A DNA stretch of 64,000 nt from NCBI RefSeq assembly GCF_005887095.1, contig NZ_PNCI01000001.1:124001-188000 (forward strand), in the 5' to 3' direction. Below are positions 1 to 8,429 of this stretch, one piece after another (position 1 is the first letter of the stretch; the number at the start of each line of letters is the position of its first letter). The translations under genes were made by a program, and so were the position numbers. A model generated the notes under the pieces. The model searched no databases. It was not told the DNA's origin and saw nothing but the letters and a program-made list of their open reading frames with translations. The stretch is from Pseudoalteromonas rubra (GTDB lineage Bacteria > Pseudomonadota > Gammaproteobacteria > Enterobacterales > Alteromonadaceae).

Positions 1-719
1 ATCAGGAATACAGAAATCATCATGAAATACCAGTTTGCTTCTGGCCCAACCTGATAGCTAGGGTCGATCATCTGAGCTGCAGGGGTGGTAATACCGGCAA
101 GCAGAGGATCTATGGTGCCCAGCAATAAGTTTGCACTGTAACCACCCGAAACACCTGCAAATGCAGCAGCCAGGCCTGCCAATGGATGGCGTCCCAGGCT
201 ATGGAATATCATCGCTGCCAATGGAATTAAAACAACATAACCGAGTTCTGAAGCGGTATTCGAAAGAATCGCAGCAAACACAACCATAAAGGTAACAAGG
301 CGTTTCGATGCGCCCATTACCATGCCTCGCATTGCTGCAGAGAGCATACCTGAGTGTTCTGCAACACTTACACCCAGAAGTGCGACCAGAACGGTTCCAA
401 GCGGCGCAAAGCCGGTAAAGTTAGTAACGAGTCCGGTGACAATACGCTGCAGACCTTCTGCGCTCATCAGGCTTACTACCTCAATCACACCGTCTGGTGC
501 GCGACCTTTTGCTCCTTCTGGGCGAGGATCTATGGCACTGAGGCCCATCCAGTCGGCAATGCCACTGAAAACGACAATGGCGACACAGAACATCGCAAAC
601 AGAGTGATGGGGTGGGGCAGCATATTGCCCAGAAACTCAACCGTTGCTAAAAAGCGGTTAAACAGGCCGCCTTGCTTTTGGTTGGATTGATCAGCTGACG
701 TCTCTACAGCATTCGACAT
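1..719 (-). CDS. AbgT family transporter (5' part, runs off the window)
   Basis: Inner-membrane transporter of the AbgT family, whose members carry p-aminobenzoyl-glutamate or export sulfonamides and antimetabolites. I translated the reverse strand from the ATG at 719; the frame stays open for 239 codons to the window edge, about half of the usual 500 or so residues. After a polar N-terminus (residues 1-20) come hydrophobic segments: one near residue 40 following LGNMLPHPIT, others around 110-125, 145-165 and 175-190. The stretch SNTASELGYVVLIPLAA, followed by a Gly/Ser-rich GVSGGYSANLLLGTIDPLLAG region, is typical of AbgT. It faces away from the DUF3081-like gene, from which 132 bp separate it. 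Substrate cannot be deduced. Confidence 0.85.
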   Translation of the reverse strand, partial: MSNAVETSADQSNQKQGGLFNRFLATVEFLGNMLPHPITLFAMFCVAIVVFSGIADWMGLSAIDPRPEGAKGRAPDGVIEVVSLMSAEGLQRIVTGLVTNFTGFAPLGTVLVALLGVSVAEHSGMLSAAMRGMVMGASKRLVTFMVVFAAILSNTASELGYVVLIPLAAMIFHSLGRHPLAGLAAAFAGVSGGYSANLLLGTIDPLLAGITTPAAQMIDPSYQVGPEANWYFMMISVFL

Positions 720-816
720 AGCAAATTTCTCGGTTATAAAAAATGCCGTTACTCTACCACCAATCACTCGCTAGGTTTATAGCAAAGCGTTAATTTTGAA
801 AGATTCTGAGACAAAA

Positions 817-831
817 TGAGTAAAATACTCA
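817..831. promoter_or_regulatory. 15-bp perfect palindrome upstream of the AbgT gene
   Basis: TGAGTA, 3 bp, TACTCA. It lies 98 bp upstream of the AbgT start codon and just downstream of the DUF3081-like stop. It has no T-run, so an operator is more likely than a terminator. Role inferred only. Confidence 0.3.
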
Positions 832-851
832 GCTGTACCTAACAATAAAGG

Positions 852-1124
852 TCAATCTTTGGCCTCGTTAGCCATTTGGTATATAAAGTTGAGCTTATTG
901 ATGAAGTCCTCTTTATTCTTTTCGTGCTGGTAATCCATATGATAAGTATTGTGAAAACCAAACCTGAGTAACAAAGCACTGCCTTCAAGGTAAATGGTAT
1001 ATCCATCGGGATCTGAGTAGGCACGGATCCCTTCAAACAGCTTACCGTTTTCGTCTGTTTCACCATGTTGCTGAATGTATTCATATACGGCGAGTATTTG
1101 ACGACTATCTATTTCATTTTTCAT
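852..1124 (-). CDS. Small DUF3081-like protein
   Basis: A 90-residue acidic cytoplasmic protein without signal peptide or membrane segment. The opening MKNEIDSRQILAVYEYI, the central YSDPDGYTIYLEGSALLLRF and the C-terminal FHNTYHMDYQHEKNKEDFI match my memory of the DUF3081 family of small proteins from Vibrio, Shewanella and Pseudoalteromonas. Function of that family is unknown. The start is supported by AGGAG eight bases upstream. An overlapping frame encoding about 80 residues on the same strand is a shadow. Family assignment is by recall and moderately sure; that it is a real gene is more certain. Confidence 0.7.
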   Translation of the reverse strand: MKNEIDSRQILAVYEYIQQHGETDENGKLFEGIRAYSDPDGYTIYLEGSALLLRFGFHNTYHMDYQHEKNKEDFINKLNFIYQMANEAKD

Positions 1125-1269
1125 ATCATACTCCTGTCATAGCAAGGGGTTTGCAACTTCCTTCGACCAGGGCAGTGCAGCCAACCTAACTGAATTCAAC
1201 TGGCCCTGGTTCCACTGTAACCTAAGCTGTGGCAGGATCAATGTCTCTGACCGCATTTTAGGAGTTGTT

Positions 1270-2211
1270 TTGCAGTTACATTTTTTGGGGACTTCATCAG
1301 GAAGCCCGAGTCTGAGCAGAAACATGTCAGCAACCGGTGTCAGTTTCGACAAAAGCAAATCCTGGTTGCTGGTGGACTGCGCAGAAGCAACTCAGCACCA
1401 GCTTCTCAAGTCCGACTTATCCCCTTATCACTTAAGTGTGATTTGTATCAGCCACTTGCATGGTGATCATTGTTATGGCTTGCCCGGCTTATTGGCGTCT
1501 ATGGCCATGTCGGGCAGACAAGCTCCCGTTCATCTTATTGCCCCTCAGGCGGTCATCCAGTTTGTTATGTCAACACTGACCGTAACTCAAGTGGCTTTAC
1601 CTTTTAATCTGTATACGATGCCAATTGAGCAAAATGATCAGTTAGTGTGTTTTGAGTTTTGTAAGGTTGAAATTATCAAGCTGAAACATAGAGTTCCAAG
1701 CTACGGGTTTAAAATCACAGAAACCGATATCCCTCGTAAATTGAGAGTGTCCCAACTTGCGAATGACGGTGTTGAGAGCGGCCCACACTACAACTTGCTG
1801 CAAAAGGGCCTGGATGTCGATTTTGCAGGGCGACGACTGCGTGCTGACACTTATGCCTTTCCAAGCTGGCGGCCGCGGGTGGCTATCATTTGTGGCGATA
1901 ACGAAAAGCCAGCATTGCTGTCTCCTTATTGTGCTGATGTTGACATGCTGGTTCATGAGGCAACATTTACCCATTCTGATCTTATGAGGGTTGGCACACA
2001 TACAGGGCATAGCGATGCGAAACGGGTTGCGCAGTTTGCACAGCAGCAAAACGTCAGGGCACTAACTCTGACTCATTTTAGTGTCAGATATCATGGTGAA
2101 GGCATGCTGGATGCACTTGAGCAGGAAGCCAGAGCCTATTTTCAGGGTACATTGCATCTGGCTTACGACTCTTTGGTGGTGTCTATCCCTAAAAGACTAC
2201 TTTCTGAGTGA
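1270..2211 (+). CDS. rnz: Ribonuclease Z / RNase BN (metallo-beta-lactamase fold)
   Basis: Endonuclease (ElaC/RNase Z) that matures tRNA 3' ends and other RNAs in the cytoplasm. At 313 residues it has the usual length of the short bacterial form. The zinc site HxHxDH is seen as SHLHGDHCYGLPGLL at residues 61-75. Further metal ligands are the Asp in CGDNEKP, HEATF near residue 230, and the C-terminal LTHFSVRYH. The opening LHFLGTSSGSPS is characteristic. The start is a TTG at 1270, chosen because AGGAG (1260-1264) sits five bases before it and no upstream ATG in frame fits. Its 3' end overlaps the convergent DUF2252 gene by 15 bp. Single-gene unit. Confidence 0.92.
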   Translation: MQLHFLGTSSGSPSLSRNMSATGVSFDKSKSWLLVDCAEATQHQLLKSDLSPYHLSVICISHLHGDHCYGLPGLLASMAMSGRQAPVHLIAPQAVIQFVMSTLTVTQVALPFNLYTMPIEQNDQLVCFEFCKVEIIKLKHRVPSYGFKITETDIPRKLRVSQLANDGVESGPHYNLLQKGLDVDFAGRRLRADTYAFPSWRPRVAIICGDNEKPALLSPYCADVDMLVHEATFTHSDLMRVGTHTGHSDAKRVAQFAQQQNVRALTLTHFSVRYHGEGMLDALEQEARAYFQGTLHLAYDSLVVSIPKRLLSE

Positions 2212-3495
2212 ACAGAATAGACCCCAGTCCTGTTCAACCTGACTTGCATATTGGTTTGCTGACGCGATTAGCTCGGTTTTATACTCAGGTATGATGTCAC
2301 AGACAACTTGCTGGAACATCAATGAGCGACGGTCGCCACGCATATGTGCATAGGCCAGGGCTGTGGCACAGGCTTCTGTATACTGACTCAAGCCATTGCG
2401 CTCGGCGGCACGTTTGCCTAACACAATGTGCTCCGGATCAATGCCAACGCGGGCATGATGGCGGGAACGTACTAGCCAATGGACTCCTTGCCATAACGCA
2501 TCATCCAGAACCAGATCGGGCCTGCGCTGCATCTGACGCTGGCAATTGACCGTTAGATGAGCATGATTGAGCCGGTTTGTTGGGCTCAGGTCGGCGTTGT
2601 AATGTAAGGGGGCGGCGAGTCTTTGCTGCTTGACTTCGACTATGTGGTATAGCTCGGCTGAAGAGCAACATTTTGGACCTACCAGTAAGTAATAACGTTT
2701 GAGATTATTCGACCCCGTGCCAGCATCAATGCGCTCAACGCAATCGACTATCTCGTCGTCAACATATGGGCGGAAATATTCGACCAAGGTATTGTACAGA
2801 TCTTCATGAAGGCGAGAGAATTTCTCACCATTGTCCTTAAACCTAAGAGGGGTAGTGTTGAGGTCTACTTCTTTGGCCAGGCTACTTTTTAGGTTAAATG
2901 CCACACCCCCGACCAAACGCTGCAACCCCTTTTGCCAACGCTTGTGTAATATATGCTCCTGGCTGAACTCGGTGAGGGCACTTTGATTATTGTTTTCTCC
3001 CCGCAATGAGGCTTGGCAGGTAGCCACATAGCTGTCAATGAAAGTCTGTTGGGCCTGATTAACTTGTGTTGAGTCCGCCAGCGGCTTTTGCCTAAGCTTC
3101 AAATCATCGCTGGTGCTCTGAAGCAAGGCACCCTCTTGCTGGGCAAGCGGTATGCTGACCAAAAAGCGCAGCAGATCCCAAACTGCATGACCAATACAGG
3201 CATCATCAAAATCGTTGGGCGAAAAAACCAATGTCTCACCATGAGAGCCTTCCTCACTCAAAAAGCCAAAATTACTGGCATGGCAATCTCCCTGAACATA
3301 AGTCAGGGGTAACTCAAACAGCGGCTGTGGTAATGTAATGATGCCATTGGCAATGTCCCTGTACATTAAAGGCGCGCTACCACGGAAAAAACGAAATGCG
3401 CTCGATGCCATTTTGCTGTGTTTAGGCAAAGTCATGCTTGGGTGTGTACCATCATGGTGGTCAAAATATTGACCAAGTACATCTGCTCTTTCCAT
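2197..3495 (-). CDS. DUF2252 protein with kinase-like motifs
   Basis: A 432-residue cytoplasmic protein of the DUF2252 family; function unknown. Visible motifs: FRFFRGSAPLMYRD (34-47), GDCHASNFGF (69-78) and NDFDDACIGHAVWDLLRF (94-111). These resemble the catalytic loop (GDxHxxN) and metal-binding D-x-D of aminoglycoside-phosphotransferase-type kinases. Further on, a glycine-rich GTGSNN (259-264) precedes YYLLVG and then VEVKQQ with Lys 289, resembling a nucleotide-binding N-lobe. In ordinary kinases the glycine loop and lysine come first, so the order here is inverted. The kinase reading is my inference. The ATG at 3495 overlaps the stop of the upstream PPK2 gene (TAATG), so the two are translationally coupled. 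Confidence 0.85.
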   Translation of the reverse strand: MERADVLGQYFDHHDGTHPSMTLPKHSKMASSAFRFFRGSAPLMYRDIANGIITLPQPLFELPLTYVQGDCHASNFGFLSEEGSHGETLVFSPNDFDDACIGHAVWDLLRFLVSIPLAQQEGALLQSTSDDLKLRQKPLADSTQVNQAQQTFIDSYVATCQASLRGENNNQSALTEFSQEHILHKRWQKGLQRLVGGVAFNLKSSLAKEVDLNTTPLRFKDNGEKFSRLHEDLYNTLVEYFRPYVDDEIVDCVERIDAGTGSNNLKRYYLLVGPKCCSSAELYHIVEVKQQRLAAPLHYNADLSPTNRLNHAHLTVNCQRQMQRRPDLVLDDALWQGVHWLVRSRHHARVGIDPEHIVLGKRAAERNGLSQYTEACATALAYAHMRGDRRSLMFQQVVCDIIPEYKTELIASANQYASQVEQDWGLFCSLRK

Positions 3496-4328
3496 TAGTC
3501 CTTCCTCTTATGTTTGATACCTAAGTGCTCTTTTGCCAGTTTAACCACATTTGGGTCAACCGGAGGCGGTGTAATATCGATACCCTCACTGAGCGTTTTG
3601 ACCAGCGTTTTTAGTACTTCTACCCGGGTGTACCACTTGTGCTCTGCCAGTATCAGGTGCCAGGGAGCTTGTTCGGTATCGGTTAGAGTAAACATGTCAT
3701 CTATAGCTTGCTCATACTCTTTGCGTTTATTACGGTTTCGAATATCTTCTTCTGTCAATTTCCAGCGTTTGTAGGGGTTGTTTAGCCGCTCTTCGAAGCG
3801 TTTTAGCTGCTCTTCTGCGCTGATATGTAGGAATAGTTTCACCACTTTGACGTTGTCGTCATGGAGCAGGCGTTCAAATTCATTGATTTCCTGGTAAGCA
3901 CGCTGCCACTGCGTTTGTGTCGCAAACCCTTCAACACGTTCTACCAGCACTCGGCCGAAATAGGAGCGGTCAAAAATAGTCAGCGTTCCGGCTTTGGGCA
4001 ACTTGTTATAGAAACGATAAAGATAGTGTCTGCCTTGCTCTTCTTCTTTTGGTGCACTGATGGGAAAAACCTGATAACCCCGAGGGTCCAGGCGTTCAGT
4101 TATACGGCGGATGGCGCCGCCTTTACCGGCGGCATCCCATCCTTCAAAGATAATCAGCGCCCTGCGGCCCTGGTGGTAATACGCTTGTTGCACATGTAGC
4201 AGCTCATTCTGCCAGTATTTGAGTGCCTGACGATAGGCTTTTTTGTCATCCAGCGCAGGATGTTCCAACGGTGCCTTAACCGTGATTTTGCGATTCAATA
4301 GTACACTTAACTTTGGTTCAATATTCAC
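3495..4328 (-). CDS. Polyphosphate kinase 2 (PPK2 family)
   Basis: Cytoplasmic P-loop enzyme that transfers phosphate between inorganic polyphosphate and nucleotides, usually forming NTPs or NDPs. 277 residues, a usual length for a one-domain PPK2. Walker A is EGWDAAGKGG at 62-71 with Lys 69. The Walker-B-like TIFDRSYFGR follows with Asp 120, then the lid region EGFATQTQWQRAYQEINEFE. The C-terminal WHLILAEHKWYTRVEVLKTL is also typical. The start is a GTG at 4328 with a GAGG ribosome-binding site seven bases upstream. First gene of a two-gene unit with the DUF2252 gene (TAATG overlap). Whether it prefers NMP or NDP cannot be read from sequence alone. Confidence 0.92.
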   Translation of the reverse strand: MNIEPKLSVLLNRKITVKAPLEHPALDDKKAYRQALKYWQNELLHVQQAYYHQGRRALIIFEGWDAAGKGGAIRRITERLDPRGYQVFPISAPKEEEQGRHYLYRFYNKLPKAGTLTIFDRSYFGRVLVERVEGFATQTQWQRAYQEINEFERLLHDDNVKVVKLFLHISAEEQLKRFEERLNNPYKRWKLTEEDIRNRNKRKEYEQAIDDMFTLTDTEQAPWHLILAEHKWYTRVEVLKTLVKTLSEGIDITPPPVDPNVVKLAKEHLGIKHKRKD

Positions 4329-4552
4329 AGCTGCACCTCGTTGGCAGTTTATACTGTCATGACCGCGACACGTTGTCAGCTACACAGCTTCTACGCTAGC
4401 CCACATAAATGACAGTTTCGTTAAGGTCATTATCCGACAACAGAAAACTTAACCTGTAATCTGCCCTGAAACAACCGGTGTGTAGCCACATACTGACATA
4501 GTTTTTGCTTTGGAGTATTGATCTGGCAAGGGAATTAGATTTGACTGACAAT

Positions 4553-4577
4553 AAAAAAGCAGCCGATTGGCTGCTTT
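4553..4577 (-). terminator. Rho-independent terminator of the DUF1338 gene
   Basis: Stem AAGCAGCC / GGCTGCTT with a 4-base loop, followed on the minus strand by a run of six Ts. It lies 22 bp after the DUF1338 stop codon. The remaining gap up to the PPK2 start (4329-4552) shows no gene and presumably holds the PPK2 promoter. Confidence 0.85.
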
Positions 4578-4599
4578 GACAAGTTACTGTGATATACGC

Positions 4600-5403
4600 T
4601 TAACGCGCGTTAGTACTTTCGAAAATCTTGTCGGCTGATGCGGCAACAAATCCCGTGTAGATCTCGCCATCTGGCTTGTTGTAGCGCAGTGCGAACTCGT
4701 AGAAACAGCTTGGAATGCTGAATTCACCATCGCTGAAAGCAAGGGTATGGTGATCTGCCAGAGTCGATGACTGCTCAAGCAAGACCTCAGGCGAGCCCTT
4801 AATTTCACCACCCGATGCGTTGAGTTCGAATCCAGCATCTTTCAGCGCTTGGTTTACGGACTCGATAGTCTCGAAGTTGCCCAGGTGGTTAATACTGACT
4901 GTAAAGTGGTTAGCACGGTAGCCCCAGGCTGCCATCCAGGCTGCGTACTCAGACTCGGCCAGGAGTTGTTTGTAAGTTTCATGGCTGACCTGCCAGTGGG
5001 TACCTGAGTACAGGAAGTTGTCTGCAGTGACGGCGTTTTCATCGATTTGCTCAACAAGCTCATTCACAATGGCTTGAAGCGCTTCAGAGCACTTCTCAAC
5101 CAACAGCTCAGAGATGAATACTTTTGGTTTAGTCGGGTCGCTGTGTTCGAAATGTTTAGCGTACAGTTTTTTAGCTTCGAAGTGGTATTCACCGCACTCT
5201 GTATAGCCTACTGCTTTGAAATGAGCAGCCAGTTTTTCCAGACCAATTTTCTCATGGTTGAAGGTACGCAGTGCAATATGATCGTTGATCACGTCATCTT
5301 GCTGTGTAGAACCAAGTAGTTCGTGAACCTTAACAGCAGAAGGAGTAACTTCTAGGTAGTTATTCCATAGTTTTTCAAATAAGCTATCTACATTGTTGTG
5401 CAT
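4600..5403 (-). CDS. DUF1338 protein (2-oxoadipate dioxygenase/decarboxylase-like)
   Basis: A 267-residue cytoplasmic protein of the DUF1338 family. Characterised members (HglS of Pseudomonas, YdcJ) are Fe(II)-dependent enzymes converting 2-oxoadipate to 2-hydroxyglutarate in lysine catabolism; this shorter form may have another substrate. Metal-ligand candidates are His in NDHIALRTF (residues 41-49), His in RANHFTVSIN and Glu in CFYEFALRY near the C-terminus. It lies downstream of argD and astA in the same direction, 130 bp after astA. In relatives this gene commonly follows astD, which is absent here. It ends at a clear terminator. Family is fairly certain, reaction is inferred. Confidence 0.82.
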   Translation of the reverse strand: MHNNVDSLFEKLWNNYLEVTPSAVKVHELLGSTQQDDVINDHIALRTFNHEKIGLEKLAAHFKAVGYTECGEYHFEAKKLYAKHFEHSDPTKPKVFISELLVEKCSEALQAIVNELVEQIDENAVTADNFLYSGTHWQVSHETYKQLLAESEYAAWMAAWGYRANHFTVSINHLGNFETIESVNQALKDAGFELNASGGEIKGSPEVLLEQSSTLADHHTLAFSDGEFSIPSCFYEFALRYNKPDGEIYTGFVAASADKIFESTNAR

Positions 5404-5482
5404 AATGACAATCCTTAAAATGGCGGCCCAGCCGCGTTAAATGTTACGACTAAGCACGACGCAAACGTTTAATTCGGTTGTT

Positions 5483-5522
5483 ACATCAGGCGATGGCATT
5501 GGGTTGTCAAATAACCTGATGT
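5483..5522. repeat. Inverted repeat between astA and the DUF1338 gene
   Basis: ACATCAGG and CCTGATGT arms (8 bp, perfect) enclose 24 bp, within which GGTT and AACC can form a second small stem. Immediately after the astA stop. It could stabilise the astA mRNA end or attenuate readthrough; there is no T-run on the minus strand. Confidence 0.4.
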
Positions 5523-5533
5523 ACAAATGTGTT

Positions 5534-6568
5534 TCAGAGTATAAACCCGCTGATTTCATCGCCCTCACAGACTTGAAGTGCTGCTGCAATGTCTGCACTT
5601 ATTTTGAACGTGCTGGAGTTCCCACACCACCCAACTTGAGTAGCAAAAGTAGCCCTAAAGTCGGCTAAACGACAATTAGAAACAGACCAGGTTTCGCTTC
5701 CCGTTGCGTTAAGTTCAGCTGAGCTGACGATGCGTGCGCTACCGCGTTTAGTTTCACGCACTGTTTTAATGTTGTGCAGCCTGGACTCGACAGTTGGACC
5801 TGCATCGAATAAATCAACATAGCCACGGTGTTCGAACCCCTCTTTTTGTAGGAGTCGCAGGGCTGGCTTGGTTTTTTCGTGCACCTGACCTATCACTGCC
5901 TGTGCCTTCTTGCTCAGTAAGTTTGCATAGATTGGGTACTTAGGCATAAGCTCGCTGATAAATACTTTATCGCCGAGCCCAACCAGATGGTCCGCCTGAG
6001 GAAATTCAATGCTGAAAAAGTGCTCCTGCAACCACTGCCAAAAGGGTGAATGCCCGTCTTCATCGCTGACGCCGCGCATTTCGGCAATCACGGTATCGCT
6101 AAAGCGTTCGGCGTGCAGAGCCATAAAGTTAAAGCGCGTACGTGACAAAAACCGACCAGCCAGACCCTGACGAAATGGCTCTCTCAGGAACAGGGTACAG
6201 ATCTCTGACGCACCCGTGTAGTCATTACACATAGTCAGGATATCGACTGTGTTGTAAACATTCAGGGTGCGCGAATGGTGAACGGTTTTGCCTAGGTGAT
6301 AGTGATACAGTGGGGTTTGCATGCCAACCGCAGCTTCAATTGCAGTGGTGCCTAAGATTTCACCACTGTTGCTGTCTTCCAGTACAAACAAATAGCCTTC
6401 GTCGGTACGCAAGCCGACAGTTTTTCCAAAGCTGTTTTCTGAGCGCGCAATTTTACTGCTTAGTAAGTCATCATCAACAGGCAGGGACGTGAATCCGTGG
6501 CCAGACTCGATGGCGATGGTTTTTAAAGCCGCAAAATCTTTTTCTGAAATTGGTCTGAGTACTTGCAT
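5534..6568 (-). CDS. astA: Arginine N-succinyltransferase
   Basis: First enzyme of the arginine succinyltransferase (AST) pathway: transfers succinyl from succinyl-CoA to the alpha-amino group of arginine, in the cytoplasm. 344 residues, the family length. The opening MQVLRPISEKDFAALKTIAIESGHGFTSLP-type sequence, the central RFLSRTRFNFMALHAERF and the EGFEHRGYVDLFDAGPTVE block are diagnostic of AstA/AruF. It lies 33 bp downstream of the aminotransferase gene. No Shine-Dalgarno is visible: the space is occupied by a GC-rich hairpin ending ten bases before the ATG. The pathway's astB, astD and astE are not in this window. Confidence 0.93.
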   Translation of the reverse strand: MQVLRPISEKDFAALKTIAIESGHGFTSLPVDDDLLSSKIARSENSFGKTVGLRTDEGYLFVLEDSNSGEILGTTAIEAAVGMQTPLYHYHLGKTVHHSRTLNVYNTVDILTMCNDYTGASEICTLFLREPFRQGLAGRFLSRTRFNFMALHAERFSDTVIAEMRGVSDEDGHSPFWQWLQEHFFSIEFPQADHLVGLGDKVFISELMPKYPIYANLLSKKAQAVIGQVHEKTKPALRLLQKEGFEHRGYVDLFDAGPTVESRLHNIKTVRETKRGSARIVSSAELNATGSETWSVSNCRLADFRATFATQVGWCGNSSTFKISADIAAALQVCEGDEISGFIL

Positions 6569-6578
6569 AGTTTAAACA

Positions 6579-6594
6579 GGGCGCTTTCGCGCCC
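6579..6594 (-). promoter_or_regulatory. GNRA-capped hairpin immediately before astA
   Basis: On the transcript strand GGGCGC, a GAAA tetraloop, GCGCCC: a six-bp all-GC stem with a GNRA loop. It ends ten bases before the astA ATG, in the place of a ribosome-binding site, and starts eight bases after the aminotransferase stop. It is not followed by a U-run, so a processing, stability or translation-control role is more likely than termination. Confidence 0.6.
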
Positions 6595-6601
6595 CTCACC
6601 A

Positions 6602-7819
<1,218 letters not shown>

Positions 7820-7972
7820 TTAATAAATCTTTACTTCTTAGGGCTGAATTAGGCGCTCATCTGCAACAGACGAATTCGCTTTCCCCGCTTTTTTGTCATT
7901 ATTACGCGTTGTGTTGTCAATTTGCAGTGCAAAAATAAATAAAATGATTAAAATAGCGGTCAAAATGACGAT

Positions 7973-7983
7973 TGAATTTTTCA
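7973..7983. promoter_or_regulatory. TGAA-TTT-TTCA palindrome at the start of the Lrp-type gene
   Basis: An 11-bp palindrome ending two bases before the proposed ATG of the regulator gene, in the region shared with the divergent argD-astA promoter. It resembles half of an ArgR or Lrp-type site; autoregulation is a guess. Confidence 0.25.
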
Positions 7984-7985
7984 CA

Positions 7986-8414
7986 ATGATCCATTCACAA
8001 GACGAACGTTTACTTTCTGAACTGAGGAAAAATGCCCGTGCCAGTATCTCTGAGCTGGCAAGAACGCTTGATATGTCCAGAACAACGGTCCAAAGTCGTT
8101 TACAAAAATTGGAACAAAATGGGGTGATCCAGGGCTACAGTGTTGAGCTGGGCAGACAATATCAGGCGTCTCAGGTTGCTGCCCATGTGTCTATTAAGGT
8201 CAGACAAAAACTGACCGCACAAACCAACAATGCACTCAAGCAGATCAATAACATCTCGGCTTTGTACGCCATCAGCGGCGAATACGATATGATTGCAGAG
8301 GTGGAAGCACAAAGTCTTGAACAGCTGAGTCAGCTGCTCGACGACATAGGGAATCTGGAAGGGGTTGAACGTACGACTTCTTCGGTGATTCTGGAAACCA
8401 AGTTTAAGCGCTAG
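7986..8414 (+). CDS. Lrp/AsnC family transcriptional regulator
   Basis: DNA-binding feast/famine regulator, 142 residues from the ATG at 7986. N-terminal winged helix (ERLLSELRKNARASISELARTLDMSRTTVQSRLQKLEQNGVIQGY, residues 6-50) is followed by the alpha-beta RAM ligand domain (YDMIAEVEAQSLEQLSQLLDDIG, about 97-120). The frame is open further upstream (ATGs at 7944 and 7965), but a start at MIHSQDERLL matches the usual AsnC length. None of the candidate starts has a good ribosome-binding site, so the exact start is uncertain. Divergent from argD-astA, which suggests control of arginine/ornithine use. Its 3' end is 15 bp from the convergent GGDEF-EAL gene. Confidence 0.88.
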   Translation: MIHSQDERLLSELRKNARASISELARTLDMSRTTVQSRLQKLEQNGVIQGYSVELGRQYQASQVAAHVSIKVRQKLTAQTNNALKQINNISALYAISGEYDMIAEVEAQSLEQLSQLLDDIGNLEGVERTTSSVILETKFKR

Positions 8415-8429
8415 AGAGCTCGTGTTGGC

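Noticed and set aside
839..1084. 81-codon frame overlapping the DUF3081-like gene on the same strand
   Set aside because: Shifted frame of a better supported gene which has its own ribosome-binding site.
5441..5668. 75-codon plus-strand open frame across the end of astA
   Set aside because: More than half lies antisense within astA; it covers the inverted repeat and has no ribosome-binding site.
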